From positions 186,001 to 250,000 of the forward strand of contig CAKUUD010000002.1 in NCBI GenBank assembly GCA_934692675.1: a DNA stretch of 64,000 nucleotides, written 5' to 3'. The notes beneath the pieces are model-generated. The model did not search any database. It was not told where the DNA came from and worked only from the letters and a program-made list of their open reading frames with translations. The stretch is from an uncultured Eubacteriales bacterium. Its GTDB lineage: Bacteria > Bacillota > Clostridia > Oscillospirales > Acutalibacteraceae. Of the stretch, positions 1-8,492 are shown in pieces. A program made the translations under genes and the position numbers. Position 1 is the stretch's first letter. The number at the start of each line of letters is the position of its first letter.

Positions 1-2
1 AT

Positions 3-884
3 ATCTGCGTGGTTACAGGGTATAAGCACGAACTGGTTCAAAAGTATCTTGAAGGCTTAGAACACAATTTAGAAAGTGTCATACAGGAAGAAAGAAAAGG
101 TACTGCTCATGCCGTTATGACTGCGGGAGATTTTTTGAAAAAGCATATAGATGGTGACGTTTTGATTTTGGGAGGCGATGCTCCGTTCATCGACAAAGCC
201 ACCATAATAAAAGCTTATAAAATTCATAAAAATTCAAATAATTCTGCTACCATTATTTCTTCCAGGATAGAGAATCCCACGGGCTACGGTAGAATTATAA
301 GAGAACAAAAAGATTATAATGTCGAGGCGATAGTTGAAGAAAAAGATGCCACATTTAGCCAGAAATCAATAAAAGAAATAAATTCAGGAGCATATTGGTT
401 TAAAGTAAGGGATTTGTTGGAATTTATTTACAGCGTGACTGATAATACTTCGCAGAATGAATTTTATTTGACTTCTGTTATAGAGCTTCTAATTAAGGGT
501 GGAAAAAGAGTTGACGCATTTGAAGCTTCTTCTCCCGATGTGGCTTTAGGAGCAAATGACACGTGCCAACTTCAAAAATTAAATGAAATCGCGCGCAAAA
601 AAGTTTTGGATGGCCTAATTGAAAATGGAGTTAAAATTCCATGCACAGACGGTATAATTGTTGGAAGGTGGGTTCAAGTAGGTTCAGGAACCACGATTTT
701 ACCCAGCACAATACTTACCGGCAAAACTATAATTGGTAGAGAATGCATTATAGGTCCTTGCACTCAGATTATTGATTCTTCAATAGGTGATAACACAGTG
801 GTTAATAACAGTTATTGTAAGAGCAGCGTTATTAAAGATAATCAGAAAATCGGACCGTTTGCATCTTTTTATAAAATTAAGTAA
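3..884 (+). CDS. glmU: GlmU-like UDP-GlcNAc pyrophosphorylase, 5' partial, lacking the acetyltransferase half
   Basis: The reading frame is open to the left edge, so about 50 N-terminal residues (including the nucleotide-binding loop) lie outside the window. What is visible matches the GlmU uridylyltransferase domain (GTAHAV, GDAPFI, NPTGYGRI, EEKDAT, EINSGAYWF) followed by the start of the left-handed beta-helix. Family members are about 456 residues. This one stops right after IGPFA, about residue 330 of E. coli GlmU, so the part that binds acetyl-CoA and holds the acetyltransferase catalytic residues is absent. Only 50 bases separate the stop from prs, so no displaced C-terminus can exist here. 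It probably makes UDP-GlcNAc from GlcNAc-1-P and UTP. The pyrophosphorylase assignment is secure; loss of acetyltransferase activity is inference. Confidence 0.88.
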   Translation: MCVVTGYKHELVQKYLEGLEHNLESVIQEERKGTAHAVMTAGDFLKKHIDGDVLILGGDAPFIDKATIIKAYKIHKNSNNSATIISSRIENPTGYGRIIREQKDYNVEAIVEEKDATFSQKSIKEINSGAYWFKVRDLLEFIYSVTDNTSQNEFYLTSVIELLIKGGKRVDAFEASSPDVALGANDTCQLQKLNEIARKKVLDGLIENGVKIPCTDGIIVGRWVQVGSGTTILPSTILTGKTIIGRECIIGPCTQIIDSSIGDNTVVNNSYCKSSVIKDNQKIGPFASFYKIK

Positions 885-934
885 AGCGTAAATTTGCTTT
901 GCAGATGTTAAAAATAATAAAGGAGAGATAAAAT

Positions 935-1897
935 ATGGAATGTCAGGGGCGAGATTTAAGAATTTTTTCAGCCAATTCAAATCCAAATTTAGCTAAGGAT
1001 ATAGCAAAAGAACTAGGGTGTGAACTAGGAAAATCAGAAGTTAAACGTTTTAGCGATGGTGAAATTTCTGTTTCTATTCATGAATCCGTAAGAGGTGCGG
1101 ATTGCTTTATAGTTCAATCTACTTGTGACCCGGTAAATGATAATCTTATGGAACTTCTTTTGATGATTGATGCAGTTAAGAGAGCGTCGGCTGCAAGAAT
1201 TACTGCGGTTATACCTTATTTTGGATACGCTCGTCAAGACCGTAAAGCCAAACCCCGTGATCCTATTTCGGCCAAATTGGTTGCTGATTTAATTACGACT
1301 GCAGGTGCAGACAGAATACTCACCATGGAGCTACACACTTTGCAAATTCAAGGATTTTTCGACATTCCGGTAGACCACATAATTGCGGCTCCTATTTTTG
1401 CTTCATTTATAAAAGAAGTTGATGGATTTAATCCGGAAGAATTCACTGTTTTGGCTCCAGATTTAGGTTCGATTTCCAGAGCAAGACAATTTGCCACAAG
1501 GCTCGGGTGCCCATTGGCTCTCATAGATAAGCGCAGACCTAAGGCAAATGTAAGCCAAGTAATGAACATCATCGGTGATGTAAAAGGAAAGAAAATTATC
1601 CTTGTAGATGATATTATGGACACTGCGGGCACAATTTGTAATGCAGCAAATGCAGTTGTTGAAAAAGGCGGCGCAAAAGAGGTATATGCCTATGTTGCTC
1701 ACGCTGTGCTTTCCGGTAAGGCAAAAGAAAATTTGAAAAACAGCTATATAAAGAAGCTCATAGCACTAAACACAATAGATATTCCTGAAGAAAAAATGCT
1801 TGATAAATTTACAGTTCTCAATGTTGCTCCGATACTTTCAGAAGCAATTAAGAGGGTAAACAGCGATAGACCTATTTCTACAATGATTTTAGAATAA
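935..1897 (+). CDS. prs: Ribose-phosphate pyrophosphokinase (PRPP synthetase)
   Basis: This cytosolic enzyme makes PRPP from ribose-5-phosphate and ATP for nucleotide, His and Trp synthesis. At 320 residues it has the usual family length. Visible motifs are the N-terminal FSANSNPNLAKDIA region, the RQDRKAKPRDPISAKL flexible catalytic loop, and the PRPP-binding motif ILVDDIMDTAGTI. An AAGGAGAG ribosome-binding site lies just upstream of the ATG. The gene follows glmU by 50 bases and precedes pth by 13, a common Firmicutes order (glmU-prs-pth), so these are probably co-transcribed. Confidence 0.97.
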   Translation: MECQGRDLRIFSANSNPNLAKDIAKELGCELGKSEVKRFSDGEISVSIHESVRGADCFIVQSTCDPVNDNLMELLLMIDAVKRASAARITAVIPYFGYARQDRKAKPRDPISAKLVADLITTAGADRILTMELHTLQIQGFFDIPVDHIIAAPIFASFIKEVDGFNPEEFTVLAPDLGSISRARQFATRLGCPLALIDKRRPKANVSQVMNIIGDVKGKKIILVDDIMDTAGTICNAANAVVEKGGAKEVYAYVAHAVLSGKAKENLKNSYIKKLIALNTIDIPEEKMLDKFTVLNVAPILSEAIKRVNSDRPISTMILE

Positions 1898-1910
1898 TTG
1901 CGGTAATATT

Positions 1911-2483
1911 ATGAATTCGATCGATTATATTGTAGTGGGACTTGGAAATCCGGATAAAAAGTATGAAAGTACTAGGCACAACACCGGGTTTATGGTCGTA
2001 GATTATATAGCAAAAAAATTGAACGCAAAAATGACCACTGATAAATTCAGTGGTCTGTGTTCGTCAGTTATTTGGAATGGCAAGAAAATTTTATTGTTGA
2101 AACCTCAAACATATATGAATCTCAGTGGAAAATCAGTTTTATCAGCAATGTCTTTTTATAAAGTCAAGCCGGATAATATTATTCTTATTTTTGATGACAT
2201 ATCATTGCCCGTCGGAAAAATGAGAATAAGAAAAAAAGGCTCGCATGGTGGACAAAATGGAGTGAAGAATATAATTGCTCTTTGCGGGTCTGATAAGTTT
2301 CCGCGGATAAAAATCGGAATCGGGAGCAAACCTAATGAAAACTGGGATTTGGCAGATTGGGTGTTGTCAAAATTTTCAAAAACTGAAGTGGACTCTATAA
2401 ATGAAATGTCTGAATGCGCATATGAAGCGTTGGAAATGATAATTTCGGATAAGATCGATGAAGCAATGAATAAATTTAATTAA
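1911..2483 (+). CDS. pth: Peptidyl-tRNA hydrolase
   Basis: Pth releases peptides from prematurely dropped peptidyl-tRNA in the cytosol. The 190-residue protein carries the family signatures: GLGNPDKKYESTRHNTGF with the catalytic His, KPQTYMNLSG, and the DDISLPVGKMRIRKKGSHGGQNG region (split as DDISLPVGK and GSHGGQNG). Its length is normal. It lies 13 bases after prs in the same orientation, consistent with one operon. Confidence 0.97.
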   Translation: MNSIDYIVVGLGNPDKKYESTRHNTGFMVVDYIAKKLNAKMTTDKFSGLCSSVIWNGKKILLLKPQTYMNLSGKSVLSAMSFYKVKPDNIILIFDDISLPVGKMRIRKKGSHGGQNGVKNIIALCGSDKFPRIKIGIGSKPNENWDLADWVLSKFSKTEVDSINEMSECAYEALEMIISDKIDEAMNKFN

Positions 2484-2535
2484 TGGTGGTGATTAAAAGA
2501 GTAACAGTGAGCAGTTTTAGCTCATTATCTCTTTG

Positions 2536-3333
2536 ATGAAAAAGCGAATAGATGTTATGTTATTTGAAAAAAATTTCGCAAGCAGCCGGGAAAAGGCAAG
2601 GAGCTTAATTACCGATAGGCTTGTTTTTGTAAATGGTAAAGAAGTAAAAAAGTTTAGTGAAAAATATGATGAGGACGAAGCGATTGAAATCAAGCCCGGG
2701 GGACTTCCTTATGTTAGCCGTGGCGGATTGAAATTAGAAAAAGCTCTTAAAAATTTCAATATAGACTTATCGGGAAAAATCTCTATGGACGTAGGAGCGT
2801 CTACAGGCGGATTTACGGATTGTATGCTCATGAATGGATGCGATAAAGTCTATAGCGTGGATGTTGGGCATGATCAGCTTAATAAAAAATTACTTAATGA
2901 TGCAAGAGTTGTAAATTTAGAAAAAACTAACATAAGAAACATAGAGCCTTCTTTAGTAAAAGATAGGATTACATTTTTTACTGTGGACGTTTCGTTTATT
3001 TCATTAACATTGGTTATGGAGCCAATAAGAAATATTATCGAAACCGGCGCAATCGGCGTTTGTCTGATTAAACCTCAGTTTGAAGTCGGTAAAGAAAACA
3101 TAGGTAAAAATGGGATTGTTAAAGATAAAAAACTTCATATTTTCGCTATAAATAAAGTATGCGATTTTTGCGTTGAAAATGGTTTTGCTGTTTTGGCGCT
3201 TGATTATTCTCCGATAAAAGGTCCGGAAGGAAACATTGAATATCTTGTTCTTGTAAAAAAATCTGAAACTCCTTATATTGATGAATTTGTTGATATTGAA
3301 AATGTGGTTGAGGATTCTCATGAGAAATTATGA
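2536..3333 (+). CDS. tlyA: TlyA-family RNA 2'-O-methyltransferase
   Basis: This TlyA/hemolysin A family protein is a probable rRNA cytidine-2'-O-methyltransferase. An N-terminal S4 RNA-binding domain (KKRIDVMLFEKNFASSREKA) is followed by an FtsJ-type Rossmann fold with the SAM motif DVGASTGGFTDCML, at 265 residues the usual size. A TTG lies directly before the ATG; the ATG at 2536 is the more likely start, although no strong Shine-Dalgarno sequence is visible. The gene precedes nadK, an order conserved in many Clostridia, where argR and recN usually follow. Here pduL follows instead. The specific rRNA target is inferred from the family. Confidence 0.92.
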   Translation: MKKRIDVMLFEKNFASSREKARSLITDRLVFVNGKEVKKFSEKYDEDEAIEIKPGGLPYVSRGGLKLEKALKNFNIDLSGKISMDVGASTGGFTDCMLMNGCDKVYSVDVGHDQLNKKLLNDARVVNLEKTNIRNIEPSLVKDRITFFTVDVSFISLTLVMEPIRNIIETGAIGVCLIKPQFEVGKENIGKNGIVKDKKLHIFAINKVCDFCVENGFAVLALDYSPIKGPEGNIEYLVLVKKSETPYIDEFVDIENVVEDSHEKL

Positions 3334-3348
3334 TTTTAGGTGTGTTTC

Positions 3349-4194
3349 ATGAAAAAAATAGCTATTGTTTATAGTTCGCATAAAGAACAAATTTCAGAAT
3401 ATTTAATTAAAGTTATAAGGGAACTTCTGAAATACAATTTAGAAGTAAGCGTTTTGCGTAATGGACTAATAGATTTAATTGACTTGAAATTAAATTATGA
3501 GAATAATTTGGATGACCTTATGAAAAATTGTGATTTGGTTCTTATTTTAGGTGGGGACGGAACTATCATGCACTTTGCTAAATTAGCTGCAAGGTATAAT
3601 AAATACATACTGGGAGTAAATGCAGGAAGGATAGGATTTCTTTCGTCCATTGAAATAAATCAAATAGATAAAATTTTTAATATTGTTAATGGCAATTTTA
3701 ATGTAGACAGACGAACAATGTTTGAAGTGAGTTATGGCGACAAGTCCAAAATTATTTTGAATGAAGTATCTTTGAATAGAAATCTTCAGTCCAGAATTTC
3801 GGATTACGAAATATATGAAAAAGAAAAGTTGGTGTGTAATTATCGTTCCGATGGGGTGATTATTTCTACTCCCACAGGCTCTACAGCGTATTCTTTTTCT
3901 GCCGGAGGGCCCATTGTCCATCCAAATATGAATTGTGCGATAATAACTCCTGTGTGTCCTTATTCTATTTTTTCTAGGAGCTTAATTCTTCCTGGGGATG
4001 AAAAAATAATTTTAAAATATCGTTCAATTAATGCGGGAGATATTGTAATATCGTTTGATGGTGTAAGCGAAAGTTTAAATTCAAAAAGTGGGGAAATTTG
4101 TATCAAAAGAGCCCCGATTGATGCTAATTTTATAAATTTTGAAAATCATAACTTTTATAGCATAGACAGAAAAATATTAGATAAAATGGTTTGA
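3349..4194 (+). CDS. nadK: NAD kinase
   Basis: NadK phosphorylates NAD to NADP in the cytosol. The ATP/NAD-kinase signatures are clear: GGDGTIMHFAKLA, NEVSLNR and SDGVIISTPTGSTAYSFSAGGP. The start is taken at the ATG at 3349, which has an AGGTG ribosome-binding site, rather than at the in-frame GTG at 3340. That gives 281 residues, normal for the family. The gene begins 15 bases after tlyA and is probably translated from the same mRNA. Confidence 0.95.
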   Translation: MKKIAIVYSSHKEQISEYLIKVIRELLKYNLEVSVLRNGLIDLIDLKLNYENNLDDLMKNCDLVLILGGDGTIMHFAKLAARYNKYILGVNAGRIGFLSSIEINQIDKIFNIVNGNFNVDRRTMFEVSYGDKSKIILNEVSLNRNLQSRISDYEIYEKEKLVCNYRSDGVIISTPTGSTAYSFSAGGPIVHPNMNCAIITPVCPYSIFSRSLILPGDEKIILKYRSINAGDIVISFDGVSESLNSKSGEICIKRAPIDANFINFENHNFYSIDRKILDKMV

Positions 4195-4233
4195 CTTTGG
4201 AGGGAGGAAGCTTAAATTTTTTAAGCGCTTATT

Positions 4234-4803
4234 ATGAAATTTATTCCTGTGGAAGTTTCAGCAAGACATATTCACCTGTCAAAAGACGTAAGTGATGCAA
4301 TATTCGGTGAAAATTATGAATTTAATAAGAAAAAAGATTTATCTCAGCCGGGACAGTTTGCTTGTTTTGAAAAGGTAACTATTAAGAGTGAAAAAAGTGA
4401 AATTAAAAATGTAACTGTTCTTGGCCCTTTTAGAAAAAAGACTCAGATTGAAATATCCTTAACTGATGCACGAAAATTGGGAGTATTTCCTCCAATAAGA
4501 GAATCCGGCGACTTGGAAAATTCTTCCGGATGCAAAATTATAGGACCAAATGGTGAGTTTTTGATATCCGAAGGACTTATAATTGCTAAAAGGCACATTC
4601 ATATGTCCCCTGAAGATGCAAAGAATTTTTATGTAAAAGATAACCAAATTGTTAAAGTTCTGATGGAAAGCAATGAAAGAAAAACCATTTATGATGATGT
4701 AGTGATTAGGGTGAGCGAAAAATTTTCGTTAGCTATGCACATTGATACGGATGAAGGAAACGCAATTAACTTTTCTCCTGACATTAAAGCTTCAATAATT
4801 TAA
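4234..4803 (+). CDS. pduL: PduL-type phosphate acyltransferase (phosphotransacetylase)
   Basis: PduL interconverts acyl-CoA and acyl-phosphate and replaces the unrelated Pta in many Clostridia. The protein shows the duplicated family signature with zinc-binding His motifs, SARHIHLS near residue 10 and AKRHIHMSPEDAKNF near residue 120, at the typical 189 residues. It starts directly at the catalytic domain without the N-terminal helix that targets PduL to microcompartments, so a free cytosolic enzyme is likely. The matching acetate kinase is at 58967-60181 in this window. Together they would convert acetyl-CoA to acetate with ATP formation. The acetyl rather than propionyl specificity is inference. 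Confidence 0.92.
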   Translation: MKFIPVEVSARHIHLSKDVSDAIFGENYEFNKKKDLSQPGQFACFEKVTIKSEKSEIKNVTVLGPFRKKTQIEISLTDARKLGVFPPIRESGDLENSSGCKIIGPNGEFLISEGLIIAKRHIHMSPEDAKNFYVKDNQIVKVLMESNERKTIYDDVVIRVSEKFSLAMHIDTDEGNAINFSPDIKASII

Positions 4804-4885
4804 GTCAAAATTAATCATAAAATAGTGTAAAATTCAAAAAAATATATTAAAACTTACAAAAAATGTCGAATAATAATTTTTGGTA

Positions 4886-4914
4886 TTGATTTACATATTA
4901 AACAGTAGTAATCT
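4886..4914 (+). promoter_or_regulatory. Probable promoter of rsmH-ftsL with an overlapping inverted repeat
   Basis: The -35 is TTGATT (4886-4891), followed by a 17-base spacer and -10 TAATCT (4909-4914), about 60 bases before rsmH. A perfect inverted repeat, CAGTAG-TAAT-CTACTG (4903-4918), covers the -10 and could be an operator or an early hairpin. A TGTCGAA heptamer, the core of a Spo0A box, sits at 4864-4870. The promoter call rests on spacing and matches only. Confidence 0.6.
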
Positions 4915-4975
4915 ACTGAGATGTAGCGATTAAAATTGACAGATTTGTTGTCACTGTAGAAAGAGGAGTATAATT

Positions 4976-5905
4976 TTGGAATTTAGCCACAAGACTGTTT
5001 TATTAAATGAAACCGTTAAAGTCTTAGATATAAAACCCGATGGTGTATATGTAGATGGTACGGCAGGCGGTGGAGGGCTATCTTACGAAATTGCTTCGAA
5101 ATTATCTGACAATGGAAAGCTCATATGCATAGACCAAGACCCTGATGCTATTGAAGTTTGTAAAAAGCGTTTGGGAAGTTTTAAAAATGTCGCCGTTGTA
5201 AAAGGAAATTTTTCTGAAATGGCTGACATAGTACATAGTTTAGGATATGATTTTGTTGACGGTGTAGTCTTGGATATAGGCGTATCTTCTTATCAATTGG
5301 ATGCTGCAGATAGAGGCTTTTCTTACAACAAAGAAGCGGTACTAGATATGAGGATGAGCAAATCCGGGGAATCCGCCTATGACGTGGTGAATTTTTGCGA
5401 CTATGAAACCCTTAGAAATATCATAAAAGATTATGGCGAAGAAAAATTTGCCTCTAAAATAGCAAATGCCATAATAAAAGCCAGGTGCAAAAGTTTGATT
5501 AAAACCACTACGGAGCTTGCTGAGATAGTAAAAAATGCTATCCCTGCATTTTCTAGAAGGAGCGGTGGGCATCCAGCAAAAAGAACTTTTCAAGCACTTA
5601 GAATTTACGTTAACAATGAGCTTGAAAATTTATCCTTGGGACTTGACGGAGCTTTTGAGATTTTAAATAGTGGCGGAAAATTGATTGTTATTACTTTTCA
5701 TTCTTTGGAAGATAAAATAGTGAAATCCAAGATGAAAACTTGGTCACAGGGTTGTACATGCCCTTCTGACTTTCCTATATGCGTGTGCGGTAAAAAGCCG
5801 CTTTCAAAGATTATTTGTAAGAAAGCTATTAAGCCCTCAGAAAAAGAAGTAGACGCAAATTTTAGGAGCAGAAGTGCGAAATTGAGAGCCTGTGAAAAAT
5901 TATAA
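4976..5905 (+). CDS. rsmH: 16S rRNA (cytosine-1402-N4)-methyltransferase
   Basis: RsmH (MraW) methylates C1402 in the decoding centre of 16S rRNA. At 309 residues it has the normal size and motifs: HKTVLLNETV at the N-terminus, VDGTAGGGGLSYEIA for SAM binding, LDIGVSSYQLD, and the C-terminal HPAKRTFQALRI and FHSLEDKIVK segments. The start is a TTG at 4976 with AAGAGGAG placed at good distance upstream. It is the usual first gene of the mra/dcw cluster and is followed by the FtsL-like gene. The rest of dcw (pbpB, mraY, murD) is not here: a terminator follows the next gene. Confidence 0.96.
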   Translation: MEFSHKTVLLNETVKVLDIKPDGVYVDGTAGGGGLSYEIASKLSDNGKLICIDQDPDAIEVCKKRLGSFKNVAVVKGNFSEMADIVHSLGYDFVDGVVLDIGVSSYQLDAADRGFSYNKEAVLDMRMSKSGESAYDVVNFCDYETLRNIIKDYGEEKFASKIANAIIKARCKSLIKTTTELAEIVKNAIPAFSRRSGGHPAKRTFQALRIYVNNELENLSLGLDGAFEILNSGGKLIVITFHSLEDKIVKSKMKTWSQGCTCPSDFPICVCGKKPLSKIICKKAIKPSEKEVDANFRSRSAKLRACEKL

Positions 5906-5927
5906 AATGTATGGAGATGTTTGCTAA

Positions 5928-6314
5928 ATGTATAATAAGAACGCGGCATTTGATGTAATTCCTTCAAAACATGAGAGATATGGTCAGGTAATAAAATTAC
6001 CGAAAACCTTAGATAGAAAAGCTGAAAAAAGAAAGTCTATAAGAGCGATGATTTGTTCCGGATTTTCTACATTTTTGGTAGCAGCAATTGGTGTTTCGGT
6101 CTATATTTTTGGACAAGCTCAACTTACTGAATATACCGATAAAGTTTGTAAAGCTTCAAAACAATTAGAGGAATGTCAGAGCGAAAACATAGCTCTTAGT
6201 ATGAAATATAAAACTCCTGAATCTCTTGGCGAAAGTAGTGCGGTGTATGCGGGCGATAATGCAAGTGTTGAGATAATTAGAGTTTCGAGCGAGGATGCCG
6301 CTTTGGTTAAATAA
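5928..6314 (+). CDS. FtsL/DivIC-like septum protein (by position and topology)
   Basis: The 128-residue bitopic protein has a short basic cytosolic tail, one membrane segment near residues 40-62 (MICSGFSTFLVAAIGVSVYI), and an extracytoplasmic stretch with coiled-coil character (KASKQLEECQSENIALSMKY). Position directly after rsmH and this topology match FtsL, which joins the FtsB/FtsQ-type complex at the division septum. FtsL sequences are poorly conserved, so the call rests mostly on synteny. It starts 22 bases after rsmH and ends before a strong terminator. Confidence 0.7.
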   Translation: MYNKNAAFDVIPSKHERYGQVIKLPKTLDRKAEKRKSIRAMICSGFSTFLVAAIGVSVYIFGQAQLTEYTDKVCKASKQLEECQSENIALSMKYKTPESLGESSAVYAGDNASVEIIRVSSEDAALVK

Positions 6315-6348
6315 TTGACATAATTTTATAATATTTACATAAATAGGG

Positions 6349-6377
6349 AAGTGCTTTCAAAATTGAAAGTGCTTTTT
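6349..6377 (+). terminator. Rho-independent terminator after the FtsL-like gene
   Basis: The arms AAGTGCTTTCA and TGAAAGTGCTT form an 11-bp stem with two G-U pairs and a 4-base loop, followed by a T run. It ends the rsmH-ftsL unit before any other cell-wall gene. Confidence 0.85.
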
Positions 6378-6483
6378 TGTTGTAAAAAATAGTGCAATTT
6401 TTACATAAAAAATTCATATTTACTCAATAAGTGTGTAAAACGTAATTTTTTGTTTTACTTTCTTTAATTATCTTTAAATAAGG

Positions 6484-6512
6484 TTGCAAAAAATTAATTA
6501 ATTGTATATAAT
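6484..6512 (+). promoter_or_regulatory. Promoter for the PucR/CdaR-type regulator
   Basis: TTGCAA (6484-6489), a 17-base spacer and a consensus TATAAT (6507-6512) lie about 80 bases before the ATG at 6591. The surrounding 210 bases after the terminator hold no other recognisable feature. Confidence 0.75.
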
Positions 6513-6590
6513 TGATAAAAGAATCGGTGATTTATCTACATTCTGACAAAAAATTAAATACTAACTTAAAAGAAAGCGAGAGATTGATTA

Positions 6591-7676
6591 ATGTCTAACA
6601 GAATATTTCAAAATATAATACGTCAAACTTCTGATGTTATGAAGGGAATGGTGGGCGTTATTGATGATTCTTCTGTAATCATTGCTTGCAACGACCCTTC
6701 TAAAATAGGCGAAAGTATGAGCTCTGTTAATTCCGAATTATTTTTGTCTAATGACGCTTTTATATCCGGAAATTACTATTTTAAATCATTCGGAAGCCCT
6801 TCTAGCCCAGAATTTGCTGTATTTGTTACTGGAACCGATGAATCTGCAGCGAGAGAAGCTGCTATCTTAGCTGTGGCAATGAATAGCGTAAAGCAACATC
6901 ATGATGAAAAATATGATAAGGTTAATTTTGTAAAGAATGTACTTTTAGATAATGTTTTGCCGGGTGATATATACTTAAAAGCAAGAGAAATGAAATTCAA
7001 TGGTGACGTGAATCGTGTTTGTATGATAGTAAAAGTAATTTCCAAATCCGATGTGTCTCCTTTCGAAGTTATTCAGGGATTGTTCCCGGACAAATCCAAA
7101 GATTTTGTTATAAGCATTAATGAAACCGACATTGCTTTGGTAAAAGAAATCAAAAAAGATACTGATCCGAAGTCACTTGAAAAACTTGCTGCTTCCATAG
7201 TAGATACTTTGTCAGGAGAGTATTATACTCATGTTGTTGTGGGAGTTGGAACTGCTGTTAGTGGAATAAGAGATTTGGCAAGGTCTTTCAAAGAAGCCCA
7301 AATTTCAATTGAAGTAGGTAAGGTATTTGATACAGAAAAGAATGTTATCACATATGACCACTTGGGAATTGCCAGATTGGTTTATCAGTTGCCTACAACT
7401 CTTTGTGAAACTTTCTTGAAAGAAGTTTTCAAAAAAGGCTCTGTTGAAACAATGGATCAAGAAACTTTGTTTACTATTCAGAAATTTTTTGAAAATAGTT
7501 TGAACGTTTCCGAAACTTCCAGAAAACTTTTTGTACATAGAAATACCCTTGTATACAGATTGGAAAAAATCAAAAAAATTACTGGATTGGATTTGAGAGA
7601 ATTTGAAGATGCTATAGTATTTAAGGTTGCTCTTATGGTTAAAAAGTATTTAATGTCCAACCCTGTTAAATTTTAA
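6591..7676 (+). CDS. PucR/CdaR-family transcriptional regulator
   Basis: The C-terminal 60 residues form a PucR-type helix-turn-helix (FFENSLNVSETSRKLFVHRN followed by TLVYRLEKI), as in CdaR and PucR regulators. The N-terminal 130 residues resemble a sugar-diacid/ligand sensing region; the middle resembles the GGDEF-like fold these proteins often carry. The length of 361 residues is normal. It stands alone between a terminator and a hairpin, under its own strong promoter. The ligand and targets cannot be deduced; adjacency to ftsEX may be chance or may mean a cell-wall role. Confidence 0.82.
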   Translation: MSNRIFQNIIRQTSDVMKGMVGVIDDSSVIIACNDPSKIGESMSSVNSELFLSNDAFISGNYYFKSFGSPSSPEFAVFVTGTDESAAREAAILAVAMNSVKQHHDEKYDKVNFVKNVLLDNVLPGDIYLKAREMKFNGDVNRVCMIVKVISKSDVSPFEVIQGLFPDKSKDFVISINETDIALVKEIKKDTDPKSLEKLAASIVDTLSGEYYTHVVVGVGTAVSGIRDLARSFKEAQISIEVGKVFDTEKNVITYDHLGIARLVYQLPTTLCETFLKEVFKKGSVETMDQETLFTIQKFFENSLNVSETSRKLFVHRNTLVYRLEKIKKITGLDLREFEDAIVFKVALMVKKYLMSNPVKF

Positions 7677-7760
7677 TAAAAATTTATAAGATAAATTGGG
7701 TATTTGTAGAGCAAGATATTTGATTTTATTTATAAGTTTAAATTTAAATAATTTTTTATT

Positions 7761-7797
7761 ATATGTGTTGCTTCAAGTATTTTACGGCAACACATAT
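7761..7797 (+). terminator. 11-bp hairpin between the regulator and ftsE
   Basis: ATATGTGTTGC and GCAACACATAT pair perfectly around a 15-base loop and are followed by TTTT, then directly by the ftsE ribosome-binding site (AGGAGA). It may terminate the regulator transcript or act as a 5' leader hairpin for ftsE. The T run is short. Confidence 0.55.
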
Positions 7798-7814
7798 TTT
7801 AGATAGGAGACATT

Positions 7815-8492
7815 ATGATTGAATTTAGAAATGTGACCAAAGAGTACAGCCCCGAGGTAAAGGCTCTTGACAACATAAGCATAAAAATTCCCGAGGGAGA
7901 ATTTGTTTTTGTTGTTGGTCCTTCAGGCTCAGGAAAAAGTACTTTTCTGAAGTTACTCACAAAAGAAGAAGAAATTACAAGCGGGGATATATTGATAAAC
8001 AATGAGTCTCTAAAGAAGATGAAAAGAAGGAAAATCCCTTATCTTAGAAGAACGATGGGAATAGTTTTTCAGGATTTTAGAGTAATTGAAAAAATGACAG
8101 TTTTTGACAATGTGGCATTTGCCATGCATGTAGTGGGAGCCAAATCAAGAGATATAAGAAAAAGGGTTCCGTATGTTTTGAATCTTGTAGGTTTGAATGA
8201 CAAAGCCAGGAGAAAAGTTTCGGAATTGTCCGGAGGAGAAAAGCAGAGAGTGGGTCTTGCGAGAGCTCTTGTTAACAACCCCGGAATGATTATTGCGGAC
8301 GAGCCCACGGGAAATATCGACCCCTCTTTGTCGTATGAATTGGTTGAACTTTTGAGCGAAATCAATAGGTGTGGAACTACGATTATAATGGTTACGCATG
8401 ATATTTCTATAGTTAAAAAATTTAATTTCAGAGTTGTTGAAATTTTAAATGGAAAAATTCATAACGACGTGCCAAAAAGAGGTGAAAATTAA
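7815..8492 (+). CDS. ftsE: Cell-division ABC transporter ATPase FtsE
   Basis: FtsE is the ATPase of the FtsEX complex, which activates peptidoglycan hydrolases across the membrane. The 225-residue protein has Walker A GPSGSGKST, the Q-loop, signature LSGGEKQR, Walker B IIADEPTGN and the switch His in VTHD. Its stop overlaps the ftsX start by one base (8492), so translation is coupled. The CwlO-like hydrolase two genes downstream is the expected extracellular partner. Confidence 0.95.
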   Translation: MIEFRNVTKEYSPEVKALDNISIKIPEGEFVFVVGPSGSGKSTFLKLLTKEEEITSGDILINNESLKKMKRRKIPYLRRTMGIVFQDFRVIEKMTVFDNVAFAMHVVGAKSRDIRKRVPYVLNLVGLNDKARRKVSELSGGEKQRVGLARALVNNPGMIIADEPTGNIDPSLSYELVELLSEINRCGTTIIMVTHDISIVKKFNFRVVEILNGKIHNDVPKRGEN

